Notes: generated by a model from the sequence alone, not told the origin. 64,000 nucleotides of DNA from Pseudemcibacter aquimaris (GCF_028869115.1 NZ_CP079800.1:620001-684000); one strand, 5' to 3'; counted from the stretch's first letter, positions 52,758-62,460 are shown. Translations and numbers: made by a program.

Positions 52758-53945
52758 CTATTCCCAAAGATACCGCCTATGTAACGGAATGTTTTCCTGT
52801 TTTTTCGCAAGCTGGAATTGAAAAACCACATGGCCAAGGTTTCTAAAGGCGCATTCTGCACTAGCAAGGTAAAATTCCCACATTCTTAAAAATCGGTCAT
52901 CATATAGTTCTATGATTTTTTCCTTATTCGCATCCACGCGCTTGCGCCATTCGGCCAATGTTTTTGCATAATGAAGGCGAAGCACTTCCATATCGGTAAT
53001 ATACAGGCCGCTTTTTTCAATGGCAGGTGCAATTTCGGAAAGGGCGGGTGCATAACCGCCTGGAAAAATATATTTCTTGGTCCATGGATCTGTTTCCCCC
53101 GGACCGTCGGCGCGTCCAATGGTGTGGATCAATGCGATACCGTCCTCATTTAAGGCTTCATATACCTTATTAAAAAATGTTTGATATTGTTTTCTACCAA
53201 CATGTTCAAACATGCCAACCGATACCACGCGGTCATATTGTTCCGGAACAAGTCGGTAATCCTGAAGACGGTAATTCACGCGATCATTGTCTTTCGCGTT
53301 TTCTTGGGCGACTTTTAACTGTTCTTCGCTTAATGTCACGCCAGTGACCTTTGCGCCTGAATATTTATTGATATGCAAAGCAAGGCCGCCCCAGCCGCAA
53401 CCGATATCAAGAACCTCATGGGTGTCTTTTAAGAAAAGTTTCTTGGCAATCAGGTCTTTTTTGTTTTCCTGCGCCTGTTCCAAACTGTCATCATTATTTA
53501 TGAAATATGCGGATGAATACTGCCTGCTTGGATCAAGGAATAAATCATATAAACCATCGGAAAGGTCATAATGATGGGCGACGTTATCTTTTGATTTTCC
53601 TGGCCAATTAATTTGCCCTAGCCATCCTTTAAAACGGCTATAGGGATCACCCCCCATCAGGTGAAAGGGATTATCAGGCCGCCATTCCATATTTTTGGTG
53701 ATCAGGTTTAAAAAATCAAAAACATTATGGGGCGGTTCTATGGTGAGCGCTCCATCCATATAAGCTTCACCGGCTTTAAGGTCAGGTTTTAAAAATATTT
53801 TCCAAAGAAGCGAACTGTCGTTAAATTTAATGGTGACTTCGGGTTCGGGCGATCCAGAAAAACAATGTTTCTTTCCTTTTGCGTCAATAATATTTAAAGT
53901 ACCCTGCTGAATAAGCTTATTTAAAAATATTGATAACGGAAACAT
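52758..53945 (-). CDS. cfa: Cyclopropane-fatty-acyl-phospholipid synthase family protein
   Basis: SAM-dependent enzyme of the CFA synthase family, expected to methylenate unsaturated phospholipid acyl chains. From the ATG at 53945, which has an AAGGGGG Shine-Dalgarno four bases before, it has 395 residues; the frame can run to 53969 but without a better site. It shows HYDLSDGLYDLFLDPSRQYS near 125, SAM motif VLDIGCGWGGLALH near 182, GVTLSEEQLKVAQENA, VSVGMFEHVGRKQYQTFF near 243, and the C-terminal RMWEFYLASAECAFR. The cyclopropanation product itself is inferred. Confidence 0.92.
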   Translation of the reverse strand: MFPLSIFLNKLIQQGTLNIIDAKGKKHCFSGSPEPEVTIKFNDSSLLWKIFLKPDLKAGEAYMDGALTIEPPHNVFDFLNLITKNMEWRPDNPFHLMGGDPYSRFKGWLGQINWPGKSKDNVAHHYDLSDGLYDLFLDPSRQYSSAYFINNDDSLEQAQENKKDLIAKKLFLKDTHEVLDIGCGWGGLALHINKYSGAKVTGVTLSEEQLKVAQENAKDNDRVNYRLQDYRLVPEQYDRVVSVGMFEHVGRKQYQTFFNKVYEALNEDGIALIHTIGRADGPGETDPWTKKYIFPGGYAPALSEIAPAIEKSGLYITDMEVLRLHYAKTLAEWRKRVDANKEKIIELYDDRFLRMWEFYLASAECAFRNLGHVVFQFQLAKKQENIPLHRRYLWE

Positions 53946-54047
53946 ATAACCCCCTTGGATTACTACCATATTGTTATTATGTGGAAATTATTTCAAATTA
54001 TACGTTAAATGACAATAAGTAATTTATTAAGGGTCGGGAGTAACACC

Positions 54048-54425
54048 ATGAACATGATTTTAGCAGTGGCGGCTGGTGGTGCCATTGGTGCGACGGGACG
54101 GTTTCTGGTTGGTCGCATGATGTTTACCCTTATGGGGCCTGGTTTTCCGTATGGCACGTTGGCCGTTAATATCATCGGGTCGTTTATGATCGGTTTATTG
54201 ATTGAGGCGTTGGCGCTTAAATTTAACGCAAGTCACACCATGCAGGGTTTTTTGGTCATTGGTATTCTTGGTGGTTTTACGACCTTTTCTGCCTTTTCAA
54301 TGGAAGTGGGACTGATGATGGAACGGGGGGAGCTGGGTACAGCCGCGATTTATGCATTTGGTTCTGTTCTTTTGGGGCTAGGTGCGCTATTTAGCGGTCT
54401 TTATATCGGAAGAACTTTTTTTTAA
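54048..54425 (+). CDS. crcB: Fluoride channel Fluc/CrcB
   Basis: Small four-helix membrane protein that exports fluoride as an antiparallel dimer. It has 125 residues from the ATG at 54048 (GGGAG eight bases before); an ATG at 54009 lacks a site. Signatures are GGAIGATGRFLVGR near 9, GTLAVNIIGSFMIGL near 33, and GFLVIGILGGFTTFSAFSME near 65 with the conserved Phe box. No fluoride riboswitch is visible upstream. Confidence 0.95.
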   Translation: MNMILAVAAGGAIGATGRFLVGRMMFTLMGPGFPYGTLAVNIIGSFMIGLLIEALALKFNASHTMQGFLVIGILGGFTTFSAFSMEVGLMMERGELGTAAIYAFGSVLLGLGALFSGLYIGRTFF

Positions 54426-54434
54426 GGGTAATCA

Positions 54435-55424
54435 ATGTCTGGCGTTTCAAGGGAATATGTAAAAGATAACGAAGCCGAATGGCGACTGGATAAATGGTTT
54501 AAGGTTCATTTCCCGGGTTTAAGTTACGGCCGTCTTTCCAAATTGCTGCGTAAGGGTGATATTCGGGTGAATGGCAAACGCGCCAAGGCGAACCTGCGGC
54601 TTGAAGGCGGGATGGAAATTCGTTTGCCTCCGCTTGGAAAGGATGAACGCGCTGCCCCGAAACCACAAAAACATAAAAAACATCTTTCTGAAGAAGATGT
54701 GGATATGATGCGTTCCATGGTGATCTATCAGGATGATAGCGTTATTGTGTTAAATAAATTGCCGGGCCTTGCTGTGCAGGGTGGAACCAATACCAAAAAG
54801 CATGTTGACGGTTTACTGGATGCTTTACAAGGCACCAAAGACGAACGACCAAAACTGGTCCATAGACTTGATAAAGATACAAGCGGTGTCCTTGTAATCG
54901 CAAGAACAGGTGCAGCAGCAAAGAAACTGACCGAAAGCTTTAAAACCAGACAAACCAATAAAGTTTACTGGGCACTGGTAAAAGGAAAACCACCACAGCA
55001 GGAAGGCGCCGTCCAAGCGCCGCTTGATAAAGAGCCGGGAACAAAAGGCGAGCGTATGGCTGTTTCCGAGGATGGCAAGCGCGCAATTACCGATTTTAAA
55101 GTAATGGATAGTGCCGCCGGAGAAGTGACATGGATGGCGTTTCGTCCGGTGACGGGGCGCACCCATCAAATTCGTGTTCACGCAACCGTACTTGACACCC
55201 CGATTGTTGGAGATGGTAAGTACGGTGCCAAGGACGCATTCGTTGAAGGTGCCGTAAGCAAGAAACTGCATCTACATGCACGAAATCTTGAAATTGAACA
55301 TCCAAATGGTGGCACATTATCTGTAAAGGCAACATTACCGAAACATATGAGTGAGAGTTTCGATATGTTTGGGTTTGATGCGGATGATGAAAGCAACCCG
55401 TTTGAGGAAATGGACAATGTCTGA
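54435..55424 (+). CDS. RluA-family 23S rRNA pseudouridine synthase
   Basis: Isomerises uridine to pseudouridine in rRNA; the S4 domain points to RluC or RluD type. It has 329 residues: an S4 RNA-binding domain near 15–75 (WRLDKWFKVHFPGLSYGRLS, RKGDIRVNGKRAKA), the catalytic motif HRLDKDTSGVLV with Asp146, and RPVTGRTHQIRVHA near 240. It is followed by a HAD gene overlapping by eight bases and then by the ATP12 gene, an order found in other alphaproteobacteria. Confidence 0.92.
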   Translation: MSGVSREYVKDNEAEWRLDKWFKVHFPGLSYGRLSKLLRKGDIRVNGKRAKANLRLEGGMEIRLPPLGKDERAAPKPQKHKKHLSEEDVDMMRSMVIYQDDSVIVLNKLPGLAVQGGTNTKKHVDGLLDALQGTKDERPKLVHRLDKDTSGVLVIARTGAAAKKLTESFKTRQTNKVYWALVKGKPPQQEGAVQAPLDKEPGTKGERMAVSEDGKRAITDFKVMDSAAGEVTWMAFRPVTGRTHQIRVHATVLDTPIVGDGKYGAKDAFVEGAVSKKLHLHARNLEIEHPNGGTLSVKATLPKHMSESFDMFGFDADDESNPFEEMDNV

Positions 55425-56076
55425 TCCGCTAAAGCTTGCCATTTTCGACTGTGATGGAACGCTTGTTGATGGTCAGCATATGATCATTTCCGCCATGAAA
55501 TATGCCAGTGACAGATGCAAAATTCCATATCCCGGTGATGAACAGGTAAGACGAATTGTAGGGCTTTCATTACTTGAGGCCATATCACATGTTTACCCGC
55601 AACATACAGATAATGATCATCAATTATTGCGCACAGAATTTATTGATCATTTTCAGTATTTAAGAACACAGGATGATCATGAAGAGCCACTTTTTGATGG
55701 AATTCGCGAAACCATTGAAACTTTAAATGACATGGGCGTATTGCTTGGCGTTGCGACAGGTAAATCAACACGGGGCTTAAAGAATACTTTAATGAACCAT
55801 GGCCTTACCGAATATTTTATTACGCTTAACACCGCGGATGATGGCCCGGGTAAACCGCATCCATCCATGATTAATGTGGCATTATCGGATGCGGGTGTGG
55901 ACCGTGAAAATGCGATTATGATCGGTGATACGACCTTTGATATGGTGATGGCGAAAAATGCGGGTGTAAAGTCCGTTGGGGTGACGTGGGGATATCATCC
56001 CGAACATGAATTAAAATCATCCGGTGCGGATCATATCATTGATCATATTTCCGAACTTGTAGAATTGGTGAAATAA
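55417..56076 (+). CDS. HAD-superfamily phosphatase (phosphoglycolate phosphatase-like)
   Basis: A 219-residue haloacid-dehalogenase-fold hydrolase. The catalytic DxD is in LAIFDCDGTLVDG (Asp11, Asp13), motif II in GVATGKSTRGLKNTL near 108, and motif IV in IMIGDTTFDMVMAKNAG near 165. The ATG at 55417 overlaps the pseudouridine synthase by eight bases; an earlier in-frame start lies inside that gene. The substrate is unknown; Gph-type activity is one option. The stop overlaps the ATP12 start by one base. Confidence 0.9.
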   Translation: MSDPLKLAIFDCDGTLVDGQHMIISAMKYASDRCKIPYPGDEQVRRIVGLSLLEAISHVYPQHTDNDHQLLRTEFIDHFQYLRTQDDHEEPLFDGIRETIETLNDMGVLLGVATGKSTRGLKNTLMNHGLTEYFITLNTADDGPGKPHPSMINVALSDAGVDRENAIMIGDTTFDMVMAKNAGVKSVGVTWGYHPEHELKSSGADHIIDHISELVELVK

Positions 56077-56768
56077 TGAAACGTTTTTATAAGCAAGCAA
56101 CCGTCACTGAACAAGACGGCATGTTTACCGTAGAACTTGATGGCAGAGGCATTAAAACGCCCGCCAAAGAAAAATGCCTTATGCCAACCCGTAAAATGGC
56201 AGAGGTTGTCGCAGAAGAATGGAACGAACAGGGGGAGGAGGTTGACCCTCATTCTATGCCAATAACCAAACTGATGAACACTGCCATCGACCGTGTTGAA
56301 GCAAGGCGCGATGAACTTATTGCTGAACTCGTTAAATATGCGGGATCAGATCAACTTTGTTACCGTGTTGAACATCCTGCGGAACTGGTTGAGGAACAAA
56401 ATAAAATCTGGAATCCACTTCTTGAACGGATGAAAGAAAAATACGGCATCAATTTTAAATTGGCATCGGGCATAATTTTTGAAAATCAGGATGATGAAGC
56501 AATTGATACCTATAAAGCATTGATTGACGGCATTGAAAGCTTTGAATTGACGGCTTACCACGGTATGACCACGGTAACGGGTTCCGTTACAATTGGCCTT
56601 CATTTGTTTGATGGGCATCTTACTGTTGATGAAGCATGGGACGCAGGACATGTCGACGAAAATTTCCAAGCATCACAATGGGGCATCGATGAAGAGGCCG
56701 AAGAACGCCGAAAAGAATTAAAAACTGAACTTGGTAACGCTGCAAGGTTCCTATCACTTTGTCGATAA
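56076..56768 (+). CDS. ATP12-family F1-ATPase assembly chaperone
   Basis: A 230-residue homologue of ATP12, which binds the F1 alpha subunit before assembly with beta. It is confined largely to mitochondria and alphaproteobacteria, which supports the taxonomic call. It shows KRFYKQATVTEQDGMFTVEL at the start, LDGRGIKTPAKEKCLMPT near 22, the EEVDPHSMPITKLMNTAID block near 55, and LCYRVEHPAELVEEQNKIW near 95. It is coupled to the HAD gene by a one-base overlap. Confidence 0.93.
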   Translation: MKRFYKQATVTEQDGMFTVELDGRGIKTPAKEKCLMPTRKMAEVVAEEWNEQGEEVDPHSMPITKLMNTAIDRVEARRDELIAELVKYAGSDQLCYRVEHPAELVEEQNKIWNPLLERMKEKYGINFKLASGIIFENQDDEAIDTYKALIDGIESFELTAYHGMTTVTGSVTIGLHLFDGHLTVDEAWDAGHVDENFQASQWGIDEEAEERRKELKTELGNAARFLSLCR

Positions 56769-56822
56769 TATTGTAATTTTATACAATTTTCGATTAATAT
56801 TGATACTGCCTGATAAAATATG

Positions 56823-56836
56823 TTACTCATGAGTAA
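56823..56836. promoter_or_regulatory. Perfect 14-bp palindrome upstream of pccB
   Basis: TTACTCATGAGTAA is a perfect inverted repeat 25 bases before the pccB start, in the only non-coding gap (93 bases) before the propionyl-CoA carboxylase genes. It suits a dimeric regulator operator; no factor can be named. Confidence 0.5.
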
Positions 56837-56861
56837 GCAAATATAAATCCAGGGAGCAATT

Positions 56862-58394
56862 ATGCAGGAAATCCTAGATAAACTTGAAGAACGCCGCCAA
56901 TCAGCCCGTATGGGCGGCGGTGAAAAGCGCATCGCAGCACAACATGCCAAGGGAAAATTAACAGCAAGAGAACGTATTGAGCTTCTTGTCGATGAGGGCA
57001 GTTTCGAAGAATATGATATGTTCAAAGAGCACAGGTCTGTTGATTTCGGTATGGAAAATACGAAAATATCAGGTGATGGCGTTGTAATAGGATCAGGGAC
57101 CGTGAACGGTCGCCTGATTTTTATTTATAGTCAGGATTTTACTGTGTTTGGTGGCTCTCTATCGGAAACACACGCGGAAAAAATATGTAAAATCATGGAA
57201 ATGGCCATGAAGGCAGGCGCGCCCGTAATCGGCATTAACGATTCCGGTGGTGCGCGTATTCAGGAAGGGGTATCGGCCCTTGCCGGATATGCAGAGGTTT
57301 TCCAGCGTAATATCATGGCGTCCGGCGTCGTACCGCAAATTTCACTCATTATGGGGCCATGCGCTGGTGGTGCCGTTTATTCCCCGGCGATTACCGATTT
57401 CATATTTATGGTGAAGGACAGTTCTTATATGTTCGTAACCGGCCCTGATGTTGTGGAAACGGTAACCAATGAAAAAGTCACACAAGAAGAGCTTGGCGGT
57501 GCAACAACACACACGGTGAAATCTGGTGTTGCAGATAATGCTTTTGAAAATGATATGGAAGCGATCAAGCAAACAAGGCGTCTTATTGATTTCTTACCTT
57601 TAAGCAACCGTGAACAACCACCTTCAAGACAAGTTTTTGACCAGCATAACCGCGAAGAATTATCGTTAGATACACTTATTCCTGATAATCCGAATAAACC
57701 GTATGGTATGCATGAATTGATCCGAAAAACGGTTGATGAGGGTGATTTCTTTGAAATTCAACCTACCTATGCCAAAAATATTATTACCGGTTTTGGCAGG
57801 ATGGAAGGCTCAACTGTCGGAATTGTTGCCAACCAACCAATGGTACTTGCAGGGTGTCTTGATAATGATGCATCGCGAAAGGCCGCAAGGTTTGTAAGGT
57901 TTTGTGATTGTTTTAATATTCCGATCATTACATTTGTTGATGTGCCGGGGTTCCTACCTGGAACGGCGCAGGAATATGGTGGCGTTATTAAACATGGTGC
58001 CAAATTATTATTTGCATATGGTGAGGCAACAGTACCAAAAATTACGGTTATTACCCGTAAAGCATATGGTGGTGCCTATGATGTGATGGCATCAAAGCAT
58101 CTTCGAGGTGATTTGAACTTCGCATGGCCGACGGCGGAAATTGCCGTTATGGGCGCGGAAGGGGCGGTTAAGATTATTTTCCGTGAAGAAGCAAAAGACG
58201 AAGAAAAGCTTGCTGAAAAAACGGGTGAATATTCTGATAAGTTTGCTAACCCGTTTGTGGCAGCAAGCCGAGGGTACATTGATGATGTCATTATGCCCCA
58301 TGCAACACGCAGACGAATTAGCCGCGGCCTTAGAATGCTAAAAAACAAGGATGTTCAAAATCCTTGGAAAAAACACGACAATATACCGCTGTAA
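56862..58394 (+). CDS. pccB: Propionyl-CoA carboxylase beta subunit (carboxyltransferase)
   Basis: Moves CO2 from carboxybiotin to propionyl-CoA to give methylmalonyl-CoA. It has 510 residues in two crotonase-like halves. Landmarks are [40 protein letters not shown] near 27, [20 protein letters not shown] near 125, [17 protein letters not shown] near 163, and in the C-terminal half [18 protein letters not shown] near 360 and the [18 protein letters not shown] block. pccA follows after nine bases. Confidence 0.95.
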   Translation: MQEILDKLEERRQSARMGGGEKRIAAQHAKGKLTARERIELLVDEGSFEEYDMFKEHRSVDFGMENTKISGDGVVIGSGTVNGRLIFIYSQDFTVFGGSLSETHAEKICKIMEMAMKAGAPVIGINDSGGARIQEGVSALAGYAEVFQRNIMASGVVPQISLIMGPCAGGAVYSPAITDFIFMVKDSSYMFVTGPDVVETVTNEKVTQEELGGATTHTVKSGVADNAFENDMEAIKQTRRLIDFLPLSNREQPPSRQVFDQHNREELSLDTLIPDNPNKPYGMHELIRKTVDEGDFFEIQPTYAKNIITGFGRMEGSTVGIVANQPMVLAGCLDNDASRKAARFVRFCDCFNIPIITFVDVPGFLPGTAQEYGGVIKHGAKLLFAYGEATVPKITVITRKAYGGAYDVMASKHLRGDLNFAWPTAEIAVMGAEGAVKIIFREEAKDEEKLAEKTGEYSDKFANPFVAASRGYIDDVIMPHATRRRISRGLRMLKNKDVQNPWKKHDNIPL

Positions 58395-58403
58395 GGGGAG
58401 TAA

Positions 58404-60392
58404 ATGATGTTTAATAAGATATTGATTGCAAACCGCGGTGAGATTGCCTGTCGTGTGATTAAAACGGCCCATAAATTGGGTATTGGTACAGTTGCCGTAT
58501 ATTCAGATGTTGATGCAGATGCGCTACATGTGCGTATGGCACAGGAAAAAGTGCATATCGGCAATGCACCGGCGGCGGAAAGTTATCTTGTGATAGATAA
58601 GATCATTGCGGCGGCGAAAGAAACAGGTGCAGATGCCATCCATCCGGGTTATGGGTTCCTTTCCGAAAATGCGGAATTTTGTGAAAAACTTGAAAAAGCC
58701 GGAATTACGTTCATTGGGCCAAATCAAAAGGCCATTGGTGTGATGGGTGATAAAATTTCATCAAAGAAACTCGCGGAAGATTCCGGTGTTAATACCATTC
58801 CGGGTTTCATGGATGTGATTAAGGATGCCGATCATGCGGTCGAAATCGCAAAAGAGATCGGTTATCCTGTTATGCTTAAGGCATCCGCTGGCGGTGGCGG
58901 TAAAGGAATGCGCGTTGTTTATAACGATGATGAAGCCCGCGAAGGTTTTAATTCAGCGGTGAATGAAGCGAAATCAAGCTTTGGTGATGACCGTGTTTTT
59001 GCAGAAAAATTCATTGAAAACCCACGTCATATTGAAATTCAGGTGCTTGGTGATAATCACGGTAATGTCATTTATCTGGCGGAACGTGAATGTTCCATTC
59101 AGCGCCGCCATCAAAAAGTTATCGAAGAAGCACCAAGTCCGTTTCTAACCATGGAAACACGTGTGAATATGGGAACACAGGCCGTGGCCCTTTCCCATGC
59201 GGTGGATTATAATTCGGCAGGAACCGTCGAATTTATCGTTGATAAGGATCAAAACTTTTACTTCCTTGAAATGAATACCCGCCTTCAGGTGGAACATCCG
59301 GTTACGGAACTAGTGACAAATGTTGATCTGGTGGAACAAATGATCAGAAGTGCGGCGGGCGAACCACTGAACATCAAACAAGAAGAAGTGATGGTAAACG
59401 GCTGGGCCATGGAAGCGCGCGTTTACGCGGAAGATCCACTGCGTGGGTTCTTACCGGCTGTTGGCCGTGTTACGGATTATATCCCGCCAGAAGAAGACGA
59501 GAATATCCGTATTGATAGCGGTATTTATGAGGGAAGCGAGATCAGCATTTATTATGACCCGATGATTTCCAAGGTGATCTCATATGGTGCAGATCGTGCG
59601 GAAGCCGTTGATAAATTAAGAATAGCGCTTGATCAATATTATATTGGTGGTGTTGGTCATAATATTTCCTTCCTTTCGGATGTGCTTAAAGCACCGCGTT
59701 TTCAAAGCGGTGATATTTCCACAAAATATATCGAAGAAGAATACCCAGACGGTTTTAATGGTGGTGAAATTAGCCTTGATAAATGGGCGCATTTTATCTG
59801 TGTTGCGACCACGGTACATTCATGCGAGGTCGGCAGACAATCAACCATCAGCGGCCGTATGAATGAGGACGCCAGTTCATTTAATGAAACATGGCAAGTA
59901 CAGCTTGACGGTGAAATTCAGAGCTCGAATTTCCTTATGACGCAGGATGGGTGCAACATCATTACGGGCGGCCTTGTATATAACGTCGTGACATTATGGG
60001 CACCGGGTAATCCAATATTTACGGGTACAATTAACAATGAACCGGTAAATGTGGAAATTGAATATCTCGCCGATGGTTATAGGCTGACATACGATGGTGC
60101 CAGCGAAATTGTATATGTGAGAAATAACCGCGAAGTGGAACTGGCGACTATCATGCCTGAAAAGGTTGAAGCCGATATGTCAAAGTTCCTACAATGCCCG
60201 ATGCCGGGTCTGGTGGTATCTATTGATGTGGCCGAAGGGGATGATGTTCAACCGGGTCAGGTTCTTTGTGTCGTGGAAGCTATGAAAATGGAAAATGTTC
60301 TACGCGCAGAAAAGCAAGGCACGGTTAAAAAGATTTCAGCCGCAGCTGGCGATAGTTTGGCCGTTGACGAAATCATCATTGAATTTGAGTAA
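58404..60392 (+). CDS. pccA: Propionyl-CoA carboxylase alpha subunit (biotin carboxylase/carrier)
   Basis: Carboxylates biotin with ATP and bicarbonate for use by PccB. It has 662 residues (661 from the second ATG). The biotin carboxylase half begins KILIANRGEIACRVIKTAHK and contains HPGYGFLSENAEFCE near 75, the ATP-grasp loop KASAGGGGKGMRVVY near 160, and EMNTRLQVEHPVTEL near 290. The linker (PCC-type BT) domain follows. The biotin carrier domain is C-terminal, with biotinyl-Lys628 in VEAMKMENVL. Confidence 0.96.
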   Translation: MMFNKILIANRGEIACRVIKTAHKLGIGTVAVYSDVDADALHVRMAQEKVHIGNAPAAESYLVIDKIIAAAKETGADAIHPGYGFLSENAEFCEKLEKAGITFIGPNQKAIGVMGDKISSKKLAEDSGVNTIPGFMDVIKDADHAVEIAKEIGYPVMLKASAGGGGKGMRVVYNDDEAREGFNSAVNEAKSSFGDDRVFAEKFIENPRHIEIQVLGDNHGNVIYLAERECSIQRRHQKVIEEAPSPFLTMETRVNMGTQAVALSHAVDYNSAGTVEFIVDKDQNFYFLEMNTRLQVEHPVTELVTNVDLVEQMIRSAAGEPLNIKQEEVMVNGWAMEARVYAEDPLRGFLPAVGRVTDYIPPEEDENIRIDSGIYEGSEISIYYDPMISKVISYGADRAEAVDKLRIALDQYYIGGVGHNISFLSDVLKAPRFQSGDISTKYIEEEYPDGFNGGEISLDKWAHFICVATTVHSCEVGRQSTISGRMNEDASSFNETWQVQLDGEIQSSNFLMTQDGCNIITGGLVYNVVTLWAPGNPIFTGTINNEPVNVEIEYLADGYRLTYDGASEIVYVRNNREVELATIMPEKVEADMSKFLQCPMPGLVVSIDVAEGDDVQPGQVLCVVEAMKMENVLRAEKQGTVKKISAAAGDSLAVDEIIIEFE

Positions 60393-60397
60393 TTAAT

Positions 60398-60712
60398 ATG
60401 CTGGATGAGGGGCAAAAAGCAGCAAGGCTTGTGATATACGGAAGGGTGCAAGGTGTGTTCTTCCGTGATTGGACCGTTGATACGGCAAGCAGGCTGGGTC
60501 TTGATGGGTGGGTCAGAAACAGATCTGATGGAACAGTAGAAGCTATGCTTGTTGGTCAGGAAGAGCTTGTTGAGAAAATGATCAAAGAATGCAGGACTGG
60601 GCCGCGCATGTCAAAAGTGGAAAATATTGATATTTCACCGGCAAGAGGCATCGTTAAAAAGGGGTTCGAACGCAAGCCTACCGTGAATATTCACGAAAGG
60701 CGTGGGCTTTAA
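60398..60712 (+). CDS. Acylphosphatase
   Basis: A small 104-residue enzyme hydrolysing acyl phosphates. The signature GRVQGVFFRDW (catalytic Arg in FFRDW) is near residue 16, and GWVRNRSDGTVEAML with the catalytic Asn is near 35. It lies five bases after pccA and is likely cotranscribed. Its last four bases overlap the convergent methyltransferase gene. A 14-bp palindrome (60682–60695) lies near its end. Confidence 0.93.
   Translation: MLDEGQKAARLVIYGRVQGVFFRDWTVDTASRLGLDGWVRNRSDGTVEAMLVGQEELVEKMIKECRTGPRMSKVENIDISPARGIVKKGFERKPTVNIHERRGL
60674..60709. terminator. Possible bidirectional hairpin at the acylphosphatase/methyltransferase junction
   Basis: CGTGAATATTCACG (60682–60695) is a perfect palindrome, and AAGCC (60674–60678) can pair with GGCTT (60705–60709) around it. 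No long T-run follows on either strand. Confidence 0.35.
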
Positions 60713-61314
60713 TCAACCAATTGTATAAAAACTTGGGGTTGTCTTATTAGCTCACGTTTGGCTTCTCTTTTGGGTTTTACCGCGCGTAATTCACAAACCA
60801 TTTCTCTTACGATATTTCTTTCTATTGAGATTTTTTCTTTTATCTCTTCCATACTTAAACCTTGGCACCGTCTTTTGTTAACACGAAGTTGTATTTTGAC
60901 GGGCTGCCAATCTCCTCCGTAACCATAATCAGCATGCCAGTAATATGGTTGAGAAAAATACGAAAAACTTCCCATAAAATATGGTCTGACGTGCGTTTGA
61001 TCCTCCCAAGCATTATCACTTGATCCATAAGGCACATAAATTTGTGCTACAGCATCATCTGTGGCTAATCTCCATAATTCCTCCATTAAACCCAAGCTGT
61101 TATTTATATGTTCTATAACATGTGAAAGCAAAAATTCATTTACTGAACCATCAGGTAAATCAATAGGGTTTTCTTTCAGGTTTTCCAAATCACATATTAT
61201 ATCTACACCATCTAAGTCAGTAGAATCTAAATTGACCCAATCCGACATAGCCTTGCGTCCGCAGCCTACATTTAATTTGTATGGAGGTTTTAAATCGATG
61301 TTTTTTAAATTCAT
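60709..61314 (-). CDS. Class I SAM-dependent methyltransferase
   Basis: A 201-residue protein with the SAM motif I KLNVGCGRKAMSDWVNLD near residue 13, an acidic post-motif VDIICDLEN near 37, and LPDGSVNEFLLSHVIEHI near 53 (motif II/III of Methyltransf_11 type). DQTHVRPYFMGSFSYFSQPY near 105 resembles proteins of surface polysaccharide clusters. The substrate is unknown. It is convergent with the pcc genes, overlapping acylphosphatase by four bases, and upstream of no obvious partner. Confidence 0.8.
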   Translation of the reverse strand: MNLKNIDLKPPYKLNVGCGRKAMSDWVNLDSTDLDGVDIICDLENLKENPIDLPDGSVNEFLLSHVIEHINNSLGLMEELWRLATDDAVAQIYVPYGSSDNAWEDQTHVRPYFMGSFSYFSQPYYWHADYGYGGDWQPVKIQLRVNKRRCQGLSMEEIKEKISIERNIVREMVCELRAVKPKREAKRELIRQPQVFIQLVD

Positions 61315-61386
61315 TAATTAATGGCCTAAATATTTTGTATTTTATAAAATTAAGTGCTTTTTATCGACTAAGGAATACTAGGGTTG

Positions 61387-62025
61387 TTATCCAAAAACTT
61401 TTTGCCAGTTTTTCTGTAGTGACGCATCCAGATCATCCATTGTAACCGGCAGACCAAGATCAACCAATGATGTTACACCATGTTCGGAAATACCGCATGG
61501 TACGATGCCAGTGTAGTGGCTTAAGTCCGGCTCTACATTGATACAAATGCCGTGGAAAGTAACCCATTTTCGAACACGAACGCCGATGGCGGCGATTTTA
61601 TCTTCGCGCCCACCTTCTCGTTCAACCCATACGCCGACGCGCCCTTCGCGAATTTCACCGTGAACGTTAAATTCAGCGAGCGTTTCAATAATCCAGCGTT
61701 CCAGGTCAGCGATATATTTTCTAACATCGCGGCTACGTTTATTTAAATCAAGCATCACATAAACGACACGTTGCCCCGGCCCATGATAGGTATATTGACC
61801 GCCACGACCCGCATAATGAACGGGAAATCTTTTGGGGGCGAGCAAGTCCGCTTCCTGTGCGGATGTGCCCGCCGTATAAAGCGGTGGATGTTCCACGAAC
61901 CAAACAAGTTCGGATGCATTGCCCGCATGTATGTCGGCAACGCGATTTTCCATTGTTTCCAGTGCCTCTTCATATGAAGTGAGGCCTTCGCTGAATTTCC
62001 ATTCAATATCGTTTTTTGTTGTCAT
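61387..62025 (-). CDS. lipB: Octanoyl-[acyl-carrier-protein] transferase
   Basis: Transfers octanoate from acyl carrier protein to lipoyl domains, the first step of lipoate synthesis. It has 212 residues. The catalytic Lys143 is in [11 protein letters not shown] and Cys177 in [12 protein letters not shown]. The upstream block reads [20 protein letters not shown] near 70. It diverges from the small SpoA-domain gene with a 99-base gap. Confidence 0.97.
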   Translation of the reverse strand: MTTKNDIEWKFSEGLTSYEEALETMENRVADIHAGNASELVWFVEHPPLYTAGTSAQEADLLAPKRFPVHYAGRGGQYTYHGPGQRVVYVMLDLNKRSRDVRKYIADLERWIIETLAEFNVHGEIREGRVGVWVEREGGREDKIAAIGVRVRKWVTFHGICINVEPDLSHYTGIVPCGISEHGVTSLVDLGLPVTMDDLDASLQKNWQKVFG

Positions 62026-62124
62026 TTATGTTTATCTTTTCAAAATTAACCAAAAAATAACTATAATACATCAGTTTGGTGGTATATATTTATAACACGC
62101 TGAAAATCAAGATAAAGGGTGATA

Positions 62125-62385
62125 ATGCCACAAGGTGTTGAAGACGTAGATATCGAGCTTACTGTTGTACTGGGTCAAAATTTGATGCCGGTTAAACAGT
62201 TGCTGAAACTTGGACGTGGTGCTGTGATTGAATTACAGGAACATGTGGATAGCCCCGTAAAGATTTATGCAAATGGTGAATTGATTGCCAAAGGCGAAAT
62301 AATGGTATCCGGTGAAAATATCGGTATTACCCTGCTTGAAGGGGTAAAAGGATTTCGTGAATTGGGTTTTGTTAAAAAAACCTAA
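62125..62385 (+). CDS. SpoA-domain protein, FliN-like
   Basis: An 86-residue protein made almost wholly of one SpoA (FliN/YscQ) domain: VDIELTVVLGQNLMPVKQLL, LGRGAVIELQEHVDSPVKIY near 28, and NGELIAKGEIMVSGENIGIT near 50. FliN forms the bottom of the flagellar C-ring. The ATG at 62125 follows AAAGGG; a GTG at 62119 also keeps frame. No other flagellar gene is in the window. Single FliN-like genes beside lipB occur in some alphaproteobacteria, so this may be the true motor protein or a paralogue. Confidence 0.8.
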   Translation: MPQGVEDVDIELTVVLGQNLMPVKQLLKLGRGAVIELQEHVDSPVKIYANGELIAKGEIMVSGENIGITLLEGVKGFRELGFVKKT

Positions 62386-62460
62386 TCATTTTTCAGATTT
62401 TTATTGCGCAAATCTTTTAGTTTTGATACTTCACCACAATCTATTTACCAAATCACGAAT

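Noticed and set aside
53970-54047. Fluoride riboswitch before crcB
   Set aside because: The 78 bases show no pseudoknot-capable stems or the conserved riboswitch core.
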